In this document: positions 1-11,029 of the stretch, one piece after another
How the letters are laid out: the number at the start of each line of letters is the position of its first letter
How positions within the stretch are numbered: position 1 is the first letter of the stretch
DNA from: Corticium candelabrum
Lineage: Eukaryota; Porifera; Homoscleromorpha; Homosclerophorida; Plakinidae
Direction: 5' to 3'
Length of the DNA stretch: 64,000 nucleotides
NCBI RefSeq assembly: GCF_963422355.1
Contig: NC_085095.1
Coordinates: forward strand, 4,661,607-4,725,606
Made by a program: the position numbers and the translations under genes
The notes under the pieces: model-generated
What the model was told of the DNA's origin: nothing
The model's input: the letters and a program-made list of their open reading frames with translations, nothing else
Databases searched by the model: none

Positions 1-1185
1 ACAGCGGATTGTCACTCTTTCGATCCATCCAATACCAAATCGACGGTCACCTAGCTGAGGACATCAATCAATACCTACCTCAAGCCAACACGATCATGAA
101 TTTGGTACAATTCTTGGACGACTATATGGTAGAAGCACAGCGACCAATATGTTGTGGTATCGTAATGCCGCTACAGGTGGTGCTGATCCCTACAAGTTTG
201 TTGCTGCCAAAGCGGTGTTACCTGGTGATGATAGTAGTGGATTCACTCATGTTACTGCTCTCAATAGAGGCAATTTTTGATCCAGGGTAAAATTCAACAA
301 TCTAAGAAATCCTGATTACAACATGGGATTCCGCGAACGACAGCTAGTTGATCACGACGGGCGACTAAATGGTCACCATGTTCCTACCCCTGAGTGTCGT
401 GTTGGGCTCCCATCGGGACATCGACACGGTTATGTTGGGAGTGAAGCACACTTACATCATAGAACGAAGTTTGCGTGCCAACTATATCCATAGAGCTTCG
501 GCTGCAGCTGCGGGTAAATTCAACATACACCATTTGTCCGTATGGATGCCCAAGGTTCGACCGTCACTCTCCGTGCAGACGCAATTGGAGGCTTTGTTGG
601 TGACAGGCGCCCAGCGTAATCTCTACTTTTGAGCAAGTCAGAGTGTCCAGAAATCAGTTTGGAGCTGCCGAGTCACCATCGTTGCCAGCGAGCAATTACC
701 TCGACACATCTTTGTTGCACTTACGTCAATTGAAGAGGATGGGAGAAAGGGTCAGGAACAGAACAACCAAGTCTTTGACAACGCCAAGCTGACATGATTG
801 AGTGTGCACATCAATAGTATAGACCAGACAGGGAGATCGAGTCAAACTTTATCAAAGTCTCTAGAAATTACTCGAGGTTGTACATGTTATTCCAGAAAGC
901 GGTCAAGAATATTCAGACACGGATTCGGGAAGCCAAGTGTCTGTCGATGACTTTGTGTCACTCTACCCGATCATACATGTCGACGTGTCCAAGCATAGAG
1001 AAAGAATGAAGATGGGCACGGCCGACCTTGAAATACGAGGGCAGTTGGCGAGCAATTTTAGAAACCTGGCAAACGACGATGATTTGGCTTATCACGTCTA
1101 CTGCATGGTATTGAGTGATCAATACATGACGTTGATCGATACATTACGTTTATCAATACATGACGTTGGAGGGGGTGAGCAGTAA
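1..1185 (+). pseudogene. Polinton (Maverick) major capsid protein-like remnant, left end cut by window
   Basis: Plus-strand coding pieces in changing frames run from the window edge to about 1185. The first (9-140) reads like part of a double jelly-roll capsid subunit, with SLFRSIQYQIDGHL and a stretch ending MVEAQ. The last (937-1185) has DDFVSLYPIIHVDVSKHRER followed by DLEIRGQLASNFRN, which I associate with the C-terminal part of metazoan Polinton capsid proteins. Several frameshifts and stops lie between, near 170, 290, 500, 630 and 800, so no capsid could be made. The N-terminus lies outside the window. Position upstream of an adenain-type protease on the same strand supports a Polinton structural cluster. 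The family assignment rests on pattern recall, not a search. Confidence 0.55.
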
Positions 1186-1222
1186 GATGAACGTGATTGT
1201 TTAATGTAATCTATGGAATAGC

Positions 1223-1770
1223 CATGAGTTACGTCAAGTTTGGGTTCACTCTGACAGATATTCAGAAGGAATCGTTACGAAGTGCCCTTCAGAAACACAC
1301 GGCTACACCCTACGATTATCTCACCTCAGTTATCGGGAGGTGATGTCTTGAATATAAGCCGGACTCAATACAATATGATCACAAAGGCAAAGACCCAGGG
1401 GAGAACATTGATTTAAAGCTCTCCAAGTCGCAGATCGCAAAAATGGTAGCTCGATCGACTCGATAATAGCTAAATTTGCACCTAAATCCTCAAACTTGCC
1501 CCGCGGTACTCAGCACTCTATGTCTTGCTGCAGCATCGGGTGCTATCTCTGGAGGCATCAAGAAAGCTACCAGTGGTGGTGCGGTTCGCCGTGTTGTGGT
1601 TCACAGTGTTGTGGTTTGCCGTGTTGTGGTTCGCTTTGATGCGAGAAAGCTGGTATCAAGAAGGTGGATTTCTGGGCGCGTTGTTGGCCGTCTTAGCAGC
1701 AGCACTCATATTAAATACATTGGGTATCGGTAGCAGAGCCAGCAGAGCGGGCAAAAGATTGATGATACCG
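1223..1770 (+). pseudogene. Polinton small structural protein remnant (pX-like, hydrophobic C-terminus)
   Basis: An ATG at 1223 opens MSYVKFGFTLTDIQKESL, a start I associate with a small protein that recurs in invertebrate Polinton/adintovirus-like clusters, usually called a minor or membrane-active capsid component. The frame breaks near 1341. A lysine-rich segment (IDLKLSKSQIAKM) follows in another frame, and after more breaks a hydrophobic alanine/leucine stretch (LGALLAVLAAALILNTLGIG, about 1672-1731). The order, basic N-terminus then glycine/alanine-rich hydrophobic end, fits a virion membrane-active peptide. It lies between the capsid remnant and the protease. Function is inferred from position and general character only. 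Confidence 0.42.
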
Positions 1771-1777
1771 GGCTCTG

Positions 1778-2243
1778 TTGGCTATGGAAAAAGATACGAA
1801 GACGTGGAGGCCTCTAACCAATTTACAGATCAACGAGGCACTCGAGAATCGTGGGGTAGACAACTATAGAGGCACCTACAGTAAAGACACCCTACCCAAC
1901 AAGCCCAAAGCCAATGAATCTCTAGTCATCAACCTAGAAGATTGCTTTGATGGTGATGGAACCCATTGGGTGGCCATCTATAACGATCCCTTGACACGAG
2001 ATGTGGAATACTTGGATACTTTCGGGATGCGACCTCTGGAAGGTGTCTACCAGTATATGCAAAAGACGGGAAAAGGCATCGTGTACGATTTTCGAGCATG
2101 CTACAAGATATAAACAGTGTCCTATGTGGTTACTATTGCCTATACTGTATCATTGGCAAGGTCGCTCCATGCAAGATATTCTTCTCGATTTTACCCAAGT
2201 GCTGTCATTGGGAAACGAACGCCGTGTTGGTGGTTTTATGTAA
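1778..2243 (+). pseudogene. Polinton adenain-like cysteine protease (C5 type), frameshifted
   Basis: The open part from ATG 1778 (111 codons) contains the histidine region GDGTHWVAIYND and the acidic-residue region EYLDTFGMRPLEG of the adenovirus-type maturation protease used by Polintons to process capsid proteins. It then ends at a TAA (2111-2113). The cysteine region, LCGYYCLYC, follows immediately but in the next frame, and a further piece (MQDILLDFTQ) returns to a third frame. Histidine, acidic residue and cysteine are therefore all recognisable but split by at least two indels. Normal length is about 170-200 residues, so the unit is near full length but dead. It sits directly downstream of the structural remnants. 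Confidence 0.78.
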
Positions 2244-2275
2244 ACACGTTTTAATGTAGTCGTATATATAGAACC

Positions 2276-2520
2276 ATGGTGTCGAACTGTGTGATGTGTA
2301 AAAGAAAGACTCAGGAAGTGAATTCAACTCCTATGTGGACAAATAACGGTAGGGTAGTGATGAGATCAACGTACCGGTGTCTGGAACCACAAAAAACCAG
2401 ATTTATGCATGTCGAGGAAAGAAATTGAGGGTGCTGGATTGGGTGGAATTATAACTAGTATACTGCTTATCAGACCACTACTCAAAGGGATATTTGGTAG
2501 TGGAGCTGGAAAGGGGTTGC
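2276..2520 (+). pseudogene. Small zinc-binding protein remnant (DUF5679-like) with hydrophobic tail
   Basis: A 50-codon frame from ATG 2276 begins MVSNCVMCKRKTQEVN and continues to a single later cysteine, then TRFMHVEERN and a stop. The CxxC start, basic stretch and an aromatic RF near the end resemble the short DUF5679-type zinc-binding proteins often found in Polintons. The second cysteine pair expected for zinc binding is incomplete. In a shifted frame the sequence goes on with GAGLGGIITSILLIRPLLKG and a glycine-rich end, suggesting the original protein had a hydrophobic tail. It lies between the protease and the terminal repeat, the last gene of this Polinton half. Identification is tentative. 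Confidence 0.4.
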
Positions 2521-3341
2521 GTCTACCCGGCACAGGCGATTTTTTTGGGCTGAGTTAGGGTGAGTGTGAGTGTGGACAGTAGGTGTTCTGTGCGACAACT
2601 AAACCCAGCAAGGTGACATTTAGAACGCATTGCTTACAGTTACAACAGTTTCTTCCAGATACACACACAGTTCGGTGCCGATTGATGGCTACATTGAGAC
2701 GGGACCCCATATCGGGACCACATGACGGTGATCGCTGTAAAATGAGCCTTGACCAAGATTAGTGACGACCACAGACATTATCAAGACTACGGTGTAGTGA
2801 ATTGAAAGTTTTTCTATTTTTGGGCTGAGTTAGGGTGAGCGTGGGTGTGGGCAGGTAGGCGTTCCGAGCGACAACTAAACCCACCAAGGTGATGTTTAGA
2901 ATGCATCGCTTACAGTTACAACAGTTTGTTACAGATACACACACAATTCGGCACCGATTAGTGACGACCACAGACATTATCAAGACTACAGTGTAGCGAT
3001 TTAAAAGTTTTTCAAAAGAGCTCACAGTTTTGAACGTTGTCTAACTACAGCTGCTTTCTCTACAAATCGAATTCAAGTAAATTGGACGGCGGGTAATGTG
3101 ATCCATAATAAATGTAATCTTTTTATTTTTTTAAATCATTTTCAGTCAGTTTTAGTATTACTTAGCTAAATTCAACTGTACATCGACATGCAGTGTGTAC
3201 ATACATGCATCGAATTGTTTACTATACGTGGCAAATCTAATTTTGTGTGAAATTACACATACATACATACATTTTTTTCTGTTTTATTAAAAGCCAGAGC
3301 CCATAAGACTCAGTGATAATACGGATTACATTGAAAGTATA

Positions 3342-6300
3342 CTACAATTTTTGTTCCACTAATTGTAACTGATAAATATATGTTGCCACTATTGCTTGAG
3401 GCTGCAGTGTCTGTCTCTTCATATAGTAAGTTGTTAGCAGCACACTTACGAGAATCTTTTCTCTTCGGCTTTTTGATAGCAAAAGTTGCTTGAAAATGTT
3501 GGTATTTCTTGATATTCTTATACCATGCTGACAAAGATATTGTTGTGCACTTTGTAGAGTATCCTGCCATTTGCAGCAGTCAGTGAAAACATGGTCAAAT
3601 GTATCTTTTTGCGTGTTGCAGGCTAAACACATCTCATCGTCACTTAGAATACAGATAAAAAGTTTGTGCTGAGTTGGCAATACCCTATGCAACATTTTCC
3701 AGAATGTGTCTTTTTGATATGATGTCATTGAATTCACTGATGGGATTGACCAGAGTTCTTTTCATTGCATCTCCGAAATTGACATAACCGCATTCTACCT
3801 CTCATAACAAAGGGGACTTTCTGTAAACGAGGCTTTGAAATGTTCATACACTATCTTCGTTGAGACATCTTGTATTGAAGTAGAACTATCTCCATTCATT
3901 AATAAGTGTAGCTCCTGCATCCATTTATTCTGAAAACAGCATGATGCTTTTGGCAGTGTCCGCCAGTGCTGAGGAATGGCTCTGTCTAAAGCTGAATATA
4001 CTGAATGAGACACCTTATTTGATGGTGGTCTCGGTTTACTATAAAAGTCGTGTACTGTTATGTATCCAGACCTTGCCAGTGATGGATAGTATAGAGGCCA
4101 ATTATGTTTATCTGTAATAAGAGTGTTGCCCCACAGTGCTTCTGCACATTCTTCTTCATAGAAACGTGGTTTCACTGGCTTTCTTGTTCCTCCACATTTC
4201 TGCCACAGCTTTAACAGATGACGGTAAAAGGGTGGTAGTACTGCCACAAGCCGACCTGATGGTTCCCAGTTGGCTGCACCGAAAGCTCGTATCCCTAACC
4301 TGTATAAACCCCAATATTTCGGAACCAGTAGAAAGCATAGTTCATCCAATCTGTGTAAACACTTGCCGTGAATAACCTCTTCAGACTCTGGATTTGAATT
4401 GCATTTATCCTAGATGGGAGGTGTGGTACATCTAGTCCTCCCAAATCCCTTGATGCTATGCACACTCCACGCTTTACAAGAGGTTGACGCTCCTGCCAGA
4501 GAAATGACCAGATCGCATTCTCGAACGTTTTCATTAGGTGCTGTGGCATTGTAAGAACATGTGCTGCGTAATATACCTTGGACAGGGCAAATCTTTGCAG
4601 CACTTTGGCTCTCCCGTAAATGGATAGATCTCTCTTTTTCCACACTGCTAGTGCTGTTTGAAGTCTTTGTAGGATATCCTTCCAGTTCGTCGACACCGTA
4701 TTGAAATAGGTTCTTGTGTATGTCAGTCCCAAAATTCTTATGCTTTCTGAGGTCCAGTCTATTTGTAATGGTGCATCTTGACGTGAGTGCCAAGATCCTA
4801 GCCATAATCCTCTTGACTTCATATGATTTCATCTTGCTCCTGCTGCCAATTTATATAGTTGTAGCTCCTCATTGAGAGCTGCAAAACCCTCGTTATTTGA
4901 AACAAAGCAGGTTGTGTCATCTGCATATGCTGAAACTTTGACTGAATGCGTTGTGTCTGGCACATGAATTCCTTCTATTCTTACATTTGCACGAATAGCT
5001 TCAGCCAAAGGTTCCGCACTCAGCACATACAGCAGTGGTGACAATGGGCAACCTTGGCGTACTCCTCTTGTTAACGGTATCTTGGCGGTCAGGAAATTAT
5101 TAACAATGACATGAGAAACAATATTGTGATATAGAAGCCTGATTCAGGCAATAAAACTAGGACCAAAACCAAACTTCTCCAGTACGGTGAATAAATATTG
5201 CCAGTCAACTCCATCAAATGCCTTCGTTTGATCCAGAGAAATAACTGCTGCTGCAGTTTCTGTAGCTTCACAGTGCTGAATGATGTCCCTGACTATGGCA
5301 CAATTGTCAGAAATAGTCCTCTTTAAAATGCAGCAAGTTTGATTGGGATGAATAAGTCGTGGCAGAACATGTTTGAGACGGTTGGCTAAAGCTCTAGAAA
5401 TGATTTTATAATCCGTATTCAAAAGACTGATAGGCCTCCAGTTCGAGAGGCTCTCGCGATCCCCACCCTTGTAAAGTAGTCTGATAACACCCGTTCTTTG
5501 ACTTGATGACAAAGATCCTAAGATGTTGACTTCATTAACCATTTGAACAAGGTCTTCTTTGAGGCAATCCCAAAATGCACGATAAAACTCAACAGGCAGT
5601 CCATCCAGTCCTGGAGCTTTTCCTGTCTTGAGTTGTCTATAGTAAGTTCCTCTAATGACAGAGGACCCTCACATGAAACTCGGTCATTGTCATTTAATAC
5701 AGTATCTATCTTGCTGAGAAAGTGTCGTCTGGCATTAGAGCAAGTAGTCTCTTGTTGATATAGTTCTCCATAAAAATTACGTACTGTTGACAGATGTTGG
5801 TTTTATGTTTTTGCCATTCCAATGTCTGTTTTCAATTGACAGAATTGATGTTTACCGGCTTGACGTTTCTCAGTCGAAGCAGAGAACTTTCGTGATGTTT
5901 CCCCATGTTCCAGCCATTCTGTTCGACAGCGTACATGACGTCCACAAATTTCTTCTCTGTCTAGTTTTGTCAAGAGAGACTTGTACTTTTCCATAGCTCT
6001 GATTGTAGACAGATGACCATTCTGTACACGTAAATCTGCCTTTTGCAAGGACATTTCAATCTTACGTCTACGCTGTGTTTGTCTTTTGCGTCTGATAATG
6101 CCGTACTTTATGCATAATTCTCTTATCTGAGACTTTCCACTATCCCACCATTCCATAATTGATTCAAAACGATATTTTTGCTGACGCCAGTGTTCCCACA
6201 GAGCAATAATTTGAATACGAAAACATTCCTCTTGCAAAAATGACGTATTAAATTTCCAATATGCTTGTCCCTTTGTAGCTTTGGACTTTGACTTCAAACC

Positions 6301-7018
6301 TTGCATGGACATCATAATGCTGCTGTGATCACTGAAGGCAGCTGGAGTACCAGAAATGTCACATATATCATGACTAATGTCTGTAGAAACCAGAAACATA
6401 GCGATCCTTTCTGCCACACCACTGTGTTGTTGCATCCATGTGAAACCTGGAATATCTGGGTTCGTTTTCCTATATACATCTACAAGATTGAAGTCGGCAA
6501 TAAACTTCTGCATGGTATTGATACTAGCAGTACGAGGTTGTCTGAGTGATGAAGAGATTTTGTCTTTCTTTGGGTCTATTACACAGTTAAAGTCTCCACA
6601 TATAATGTGATTGTCATGTTGCCTATGCTCTTGATTCAGATCAGTCAGAAATATCTCACGTTCAGTGTACGATACTGGAGCATAGATTGCTGCCAAGCAG
6701 ACTTCATATTCTCCAATAATTTTCAGTTCAACATACCATCCGTTTACATCGACTTTCTCTAGTGCATATTGCCAGTTTGTCTGACAGGATTTATCAACGA
6801 CAATTGAGACTCCTCTAGAATGATTCGTTCCATACGAGTGGTAAATGTCATGATTTGCAAACTGGTGCTTGCCACCGCTGACTAGGTTCAACAGTGACAT
6901 ATGTCTCCTGCAAGGCTAAAATGTCCATGTTATGCTTGGTCATCCAACAACATAAGGCTTCCCGCTTAGTGGCATTACTTGTCCCTCTTACATGTAGTGT
7001 GCAAAGTTTTAGGCTCAT
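3342..7018 (-). pseudogene. LINE ORF2: AP-type endonuclease and reverse transcriptase, multiply frameshifted
   Basis: The frame opens at ATG 7018 (MSLKLCTLHVRG) with the endonuclease glutamate motif LALQET. A frameshift near 6870 moves to the 365-codon piece 6900-5803, which carries IICGDFNCVIDP and AFSDHSSI of AP-like endonucleases. Reverse transcriptase follows in 5542-5144 (WRPISLLNTDYKIISRAL, SLDQTKAFDGVDW) and 5044-4829 with the catalytic YADD. Thumb and linker pieces (4822-4295, 4349-3795) precede a cysteine-rich end at 3737-3342 (CLACNTQKDTFDHVFTDC). The product would nick DNA and prime reverse transcription. At least five frame breaks make this copy inactive. Confidence 0.88.
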
Positions 7019-7079
7019 TTTAACACAACAGGATTAGAAGAAAAGAAAATTAACTCAACTCAACTTTGTCTTTCAGATC

Positions 7080-7869
7080 CTAATTGGGAGGATCTGAATG
7101 TTCCTGTTCCTGTTTTTTCTTTGCCTTCTGAAGTTTGTCTCTTTCTTGTGGTTTTGTGGCTCTTGAAATGCTGCTTTTGCTTTGGGAGGTTTTATCAGGT
7201 GGAGACGGCTGTCGAAATGTCTTCTTCCTTCTTGATCTCCTGATTAACACTGACTGGTCACTTTCCATGCCAGAAGCTGAGGTGTGACCACTGATTGATT
7301 GATTGGCGTCATTCATGTCATCTGCTTTTGTTTCCACTTCTCTGTCAGTGAGCTTACTTGTGTTGCAGCATTATTCCCTGTTGGTTCTGGATGAACCACG
7401 TCTTCTAATGCTCAGTAGCCGTAACAATACTAGATCTGTTGATTTTGCCAGGGCAGTGCTTGTGTAGATGATCTTCAGATCCGCAAGTATAGCATCGCCT
7501 GTATGACGGTGGTTTAGGACATTGCGCAATGTGGTGTTGATCTGAACCACAACGATAGCATCTTGGTGGCTGTCCTGCATATCTGACATACAAGGGAAGC
7601 ACGTACTGACCTATCTTGACTGATGTCAGAAATGTACCTTTAGGTTCAATAACCGTAAAGATTCTTACTCCTGTCTCGATGGTCGGAGCAAAGGAGTAGG
7701 TTCGTCTTCGAACAGCAACCACCATGCCGTAACTACTCAGTAGCGACTTCACAACTCCATCAGGCATCTCGTAAGGCATTTTTACATCCACGTATACTAT
7801 AGGCAGGAGGCTGTCTTTCCCCAGTGATTGTAAGACAAGTGTAATGATTGTTTTGAATGTCAATGCCAC
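7080..7869 (-). pseudogene. LINE ORF1: nucleic-acid-binding protein with CCHC zinc knuckles
   Basis: The 154-codon piece 7869-7405 ends with two zinc knuckles, CYRCGSDQHHIAQC and CYTCGSEDHLHKHC. A basic, low-complexity tail (RRSRRKKTFRQPSPPDKTS) continues in another frame at 7337-7080. ORF1 proteins of this kind coat LINE RNA. Its place immediately 5' of the endonuclease frame fits a two-ORF LINE. A frameshift near 7400 separates the two parts. Confidence 0.75.
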
Positions 7870-8115
7870 ACGCTAACACAGTCACGTGCAGTTTTCATCA
7901 CTAAATGTAAGCTGCCAAATGTTCTTGCCCGTTTGGGTCAGCATTTTACATTGTCTACTGAAACAACATCTTTCAGACCTTCAATGACATCTGTTGTAGA
8001 GAGAACATTGTTATCTCCAACTGCATTCAATTGCAGTGAGTGGTTGCCATAGAGACATAGTATAGAGCAAAACCCGAGAGAGTGCCAGACAAGCAGCCAA
8101 CTCGGAGCCTCGCAA

Positions 8116-8176
8116 TACATACATACATACATACATACATACATACATACATACATACATACATACATACATACAT
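8116..8176. repeat. (CATA)n microsatellite flanking the LINE 5' end
   Basis: About fifteen perfect CATA units. This is the 5'-side remainder of the microsatellite in which the LINE sits; the 3'-side remainder is at 3257-3270. Confidence 0.95.
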
Positions 8177-8304
8177 GCACGCATGCATGCATATGTATCT
8201 ATATATTTGTATATATATTTTAATAGTATGTATGTTGTATAATATACTGTATAATATACATTATAATATAATGTATATATACAGTATATTATACAGTATA
8301 TATA

Positions 8305-8977
8305 CCGTACTGACACGATTAATACCCCACCCCCATGGTTGGCTAGCATCAAAGGTAAACTAGGGGATAGAACTTTTCTCAAAACCTAACACCTGGAGGT
8401 GTTAATTGGTGGAACTAATTATCTTAATCAATTGACAAGGAATTAACCACCTGACAACTGCCAGGCCAAAGTTATTAGCAACCTGTAATTAACCACCTGA
8501 CAAGTAATTAACCACGTTAGAAACTGCCAGGCCAAAGTTTCCCCCTCTCTTGCAAAAAGTCATATTCCCGGTCATCAAGCTGTACACTTCATGGTTCACG
8601 TCTGTCGTGCGTCTTTCTTGCTTTCTTTCCTTTCGGAGTTGCTTCTGTCGCTTTAGCTCCTCGTACTTCGCATTCCAGTTCCGCACACACTTCCTGTCAA
8701 TGCTAAATTGGTTGGCGGTTTTTGACATCGCCGAGCCATTGCCTTGATGCCATTCAATAACGCTGATCTTGTATTCAACAGTGAAGCTACAATATCTCTT
8801 GGGCATAGCTGCCTAGAAAACGTTGCCAAATTCGTAGGCAATTAAAGAAACTAGTCTATGTAGAAAGCACCAATTAGCACCAATTAAACAACAAAAGTTG
8901 TGAAAATCTTAGGACCTGGGCCAAAGGTGGGGATGGGACTTTACTCAAGGCCTGGGGTATTAATCGCGTCATTACGG
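8305..8977 (-). mobile_element. Pogo-like transposon, internally deleted (copy 1)
   Basis: Near-perfect 24-bp terminal inverted repeats begin CCGTACTGACACGATTAATA on the left and pair with TATTAATCGCGTCATTACGG on the right. The element is flanked by TA on both sides (8303-8304 and 8978-8979), as for pogo/Tc1-type elements. It lies inside the TA-rich array of the left Polinton arm. It contains only the start of a transposase gene and no catalytic domain. It is closely related to the copy at 23039-23854. Confidence 0.88.
8489..8806 (-). pseudogene. Pogo-like transposase N-terminal DNA-binding domain, copy 1
   Basis: The 105-codon frame starts MPKRYCSFTVEYKISVIEWH and continues SIDRKCVRNWNAKYEELKRQ, a helix-turn-helix of the Brinker/pogo N-terminal type. 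The second helix-turn-helix is only represented by a short shared tail (GNFGLAVSNV) after a frameshift and a deletion. No DDE domain exists between the terminal repeats. Compared with copy 2 it is shorter and more damaged. Confidence 0.8.
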
Positions 8978-8978
8978 T

Positions 8979-9205
8979 ACAGTATATTATACAGTATATT
9001 ATACAGTATATTATACAGTATATTATACAGTATATATACGGTATATTATACAGTATATTATACAGTATATTATACAGTATATTATACAGTATATTATACA
9101 GTATATTATACAGTATATATACAGTATATATACAGTATATTATACAGTATATTATACAGTATATATACGGTATATTATACAGTATATATACAGTATATTA
9201 TACTG
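8979..9205. repeat. ACAGTATATTAT minisatellite (about 12-bp unit)
   Basis: About 18 units of ACAGTATATTAT and the variant ACAGTATATAT. Related arrays occur at 8265-8304 and 10862-10975, so they belong to both Polinton arms. Confidence 0.9.
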
Positions 9206-10701
9206 TATTTGTTGCATGTTTGGATGTTTATTCCGCCGTTGCTAGGATTCTTTTTCTCGTTATATTACACACCTACCATAGCAACCCAACTGCATGTTGT
9301 ATATTTACCAGTCAATAAACGTATATTGACCGGTCAATATCTGTATACTGCTTACTGACATAAAACACAACTAACATAAAATGAAAAATATCAAAAACAA
9401 AAACAAACTAGCAATCAATACATGGGCATACCTATTTTAGATTACAAGCTTATTCTTTACCAATAATAATGTTCACAGTTCACAGTTTGTAAAGACGCAG
9501 TCAGAAATGACAAATGGATTATCTCTTTCCGTTTCAGATGGCTGTTCCACCTGGACTACTTCGTGTCTCTCCCGACTCCTTGATGTTTGCGTCAGTGTAG
9601 TCTGTGTGTGCATGGCCATTATCCAAAACTTTGCACGCTGCCATTTGCTGCAATTCTGATGGTTCTTGGATTGTCTCTCAGTGCTTGCAGGGTTTTGTGG
9701 CCAGTTCTGCCTTGAATGACATGTTCAGGAACTCCCGCTTGAAACAGCCTTGTCACACTAGTAGCTCAAGAGCGTGGTTGGTTCAAACTGGAAGACCAGC
9801 GCTTCAGCTGTCATTACTTTCATCATTGCAGCCAAAGTGTTATGACCGATTACCTGCTTTGAATACCAAGGACCAAATGAAGGTGTAGATAACAAAGGTT
9901 TATAATAGAAGGATTCTTGAGAAAATCCTCCTGGCAACTTACTTAGATAGAGATTCAAAATTTTTACGTGGCAATGGTCACCAGCTTCTTCATTAGCGTA
10001 TCTGATAAACCACAAACCACAAAATGCTATTACCCTAGAGAGTCACGTTGGAGCTTGACTATAATTTACCTTGTAACTTTTTTGTTTATGTGCCGTAAAT
10101 CACTTAGTCCACCATCATGATTTTTGGATTGTGCTCAACGTAAATGTAACAGACTTTTGACAATCCGTCTATGGTTTGGCTGCATCTAGTTGTGAATCCT
10201 TCATTGAGAGAATGTCTGTCTGTCGGTACCTGCTCTTCTTGTGGAGCACCCTTGTTTCGATTACTTCTCCATGCTTCTAATGTTCGCATCACCCAACTGT
10301 TGCAGACGGTGTGTTCTTGCAAATCGTACCCTTGCTGTACTCCTGTACTTTGTCCTTACTCGTCTTTTCAGCAAATCTGTCAAGCTGGCTATTACTATAG
10401 CTAGCGGCATGATTTTGCTTCTCATCTTTGTTGGCGGCTGAAAGTTGTCGTCCTGGTCATTATTACGGTCTTCTTTCTGATCCAACATCACGCTGGCAAA
10501 ACACATGGATAATGTACTGTACTAATACTTTTGAGCACATGGCCTTATGGGACTGACGTGCACATCAACAAGACTTCACAGTTGTCAAAATGTGGTTATT
10601 TGACATAAAATTTTAGCAGTCATTGCAAGACACAACCACTCTAATTCAACTTGAATAATCTATGAACTCCAATTACAGTAGGATGTTAAACATGCAACAA
10701 A
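9206..10701. other. Unique sequence between the two Polinton arms; no gene recognised
   Basis: Short broken frames only. A minus-strand stretch near 10104-10500 (NSWVMRTLEAWRSNRNKG in one frame, TKYRSTARVRFARTHRLQQL in another) looks faintly protein-like, but I cannot assign it. Confidence 0.5.
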
Positions 10702-10859
10702 TAAGTTAATGCATGGTAGGGTCGACGATATCCAGTTTATTGACCTCGGTCTTTTCGGGGCTTTCTTCTCATAATTAGCCTAGCCTAATTATATCGGGAA
10801 GCCCCTCAAGACCTCAGTCAATAAACTGGATATGGTCTCCCTACCATGCACTAACTTAT
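10702..10859. repeat. Hairpin element (about 65-bp arms)
   Basis: 10702-10765 pairs with 10790-10859. The shared core includes ATCCAGTTTATTGAC on the left and its complement GTCAATAAACTGGAT on the right. It looks like a small foldback MITE next to the right TA array. Confidence 0.85.
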
Positions 10860-10861
10860 AC

Positions 10862-10969
10862 ATATACTGTATATTATACAGTATATATACAGTATGTATA
10901 CAGTATATTATACAGTATATTATACAGTATATATACAGTATATTATACAGCATATATAGAGTATATTAT

Positions 10970-11029
<60 letters not shown>

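Larger units (their letters stand above)
3270..8115 (-). mobile_element. Non-LTR retrotransposon (LINE), Tx1/L1-like, nearly full length but degenerate
   Basis: On the minus strand a 5' untranslated region (about 8115-7870) is followed by ORF1 with CCHC knuckles and by ORF2 with endonuclease, reverse transcriptase and a C-terminal zinc-ribbon-like region. The 3' end carries an AATAAA signal (complement of 3280-3290) and a short A-rich tail at about 3270. Both ends abut (ACAT)n/(ATGT)n tracts. The opposite Polinton arm shows the corresponding site without the LINE, with an uninterrupted ATGT-rich tract at 11099-11150. The clade call comes from the RT motif WRPISLLNTDYKIISRAL and the zinc-knuckle ORF1. 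Confidence 0.85.
2534..9205. repeat. Polinton terminal inverted repeat, left arm (interrupted)
   Basis: Sequence 2534-3270 reappears in reverse complement at 11095-11832. The match resumes after the LINE, from 8116 through the (CATA)n tract and the TA-rich array to about 9205, against 10862-11150. Without the LINE (3270-8115) and the pogo-like insert (8305-8977), the arm is roughly 1.1-1.2 kb. The arm contains an internal duplication: about 2545-2810 is repeated, with a deletion, at about 2815-3010; the right arm has one copy. The arm abuts the last Polinton gene at its inner end. Confidence 0.8.

Noticed and set aside
1778..2243. Adenovirus contamination
   Set aside because: Protease resembles the adenoviral type, but the context (other Polinton remnants, terminal repeat, heavy decay) fits an old integrated Polinton.
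4136..4375. Plus-strand frames across 3.3-7.9 kb
   Set aside because: They are antisense shadows of the minus-strand LINE.
8100..8382. Frames rich in MYVCMYVC or HTYIHTYI
   Set aside because: Pure (CATA)n translation; no coding content.
8900..9358. 152-codon frame of VYYTVYYTVYYT
   Set aside because: Translation of the ACAGTATATTAT array.
10104..10506. Possible tyrosine-recombinase/DUF3504-type remnant
   Set aside because: Weak resemblance over under 30 residues in broken frames.
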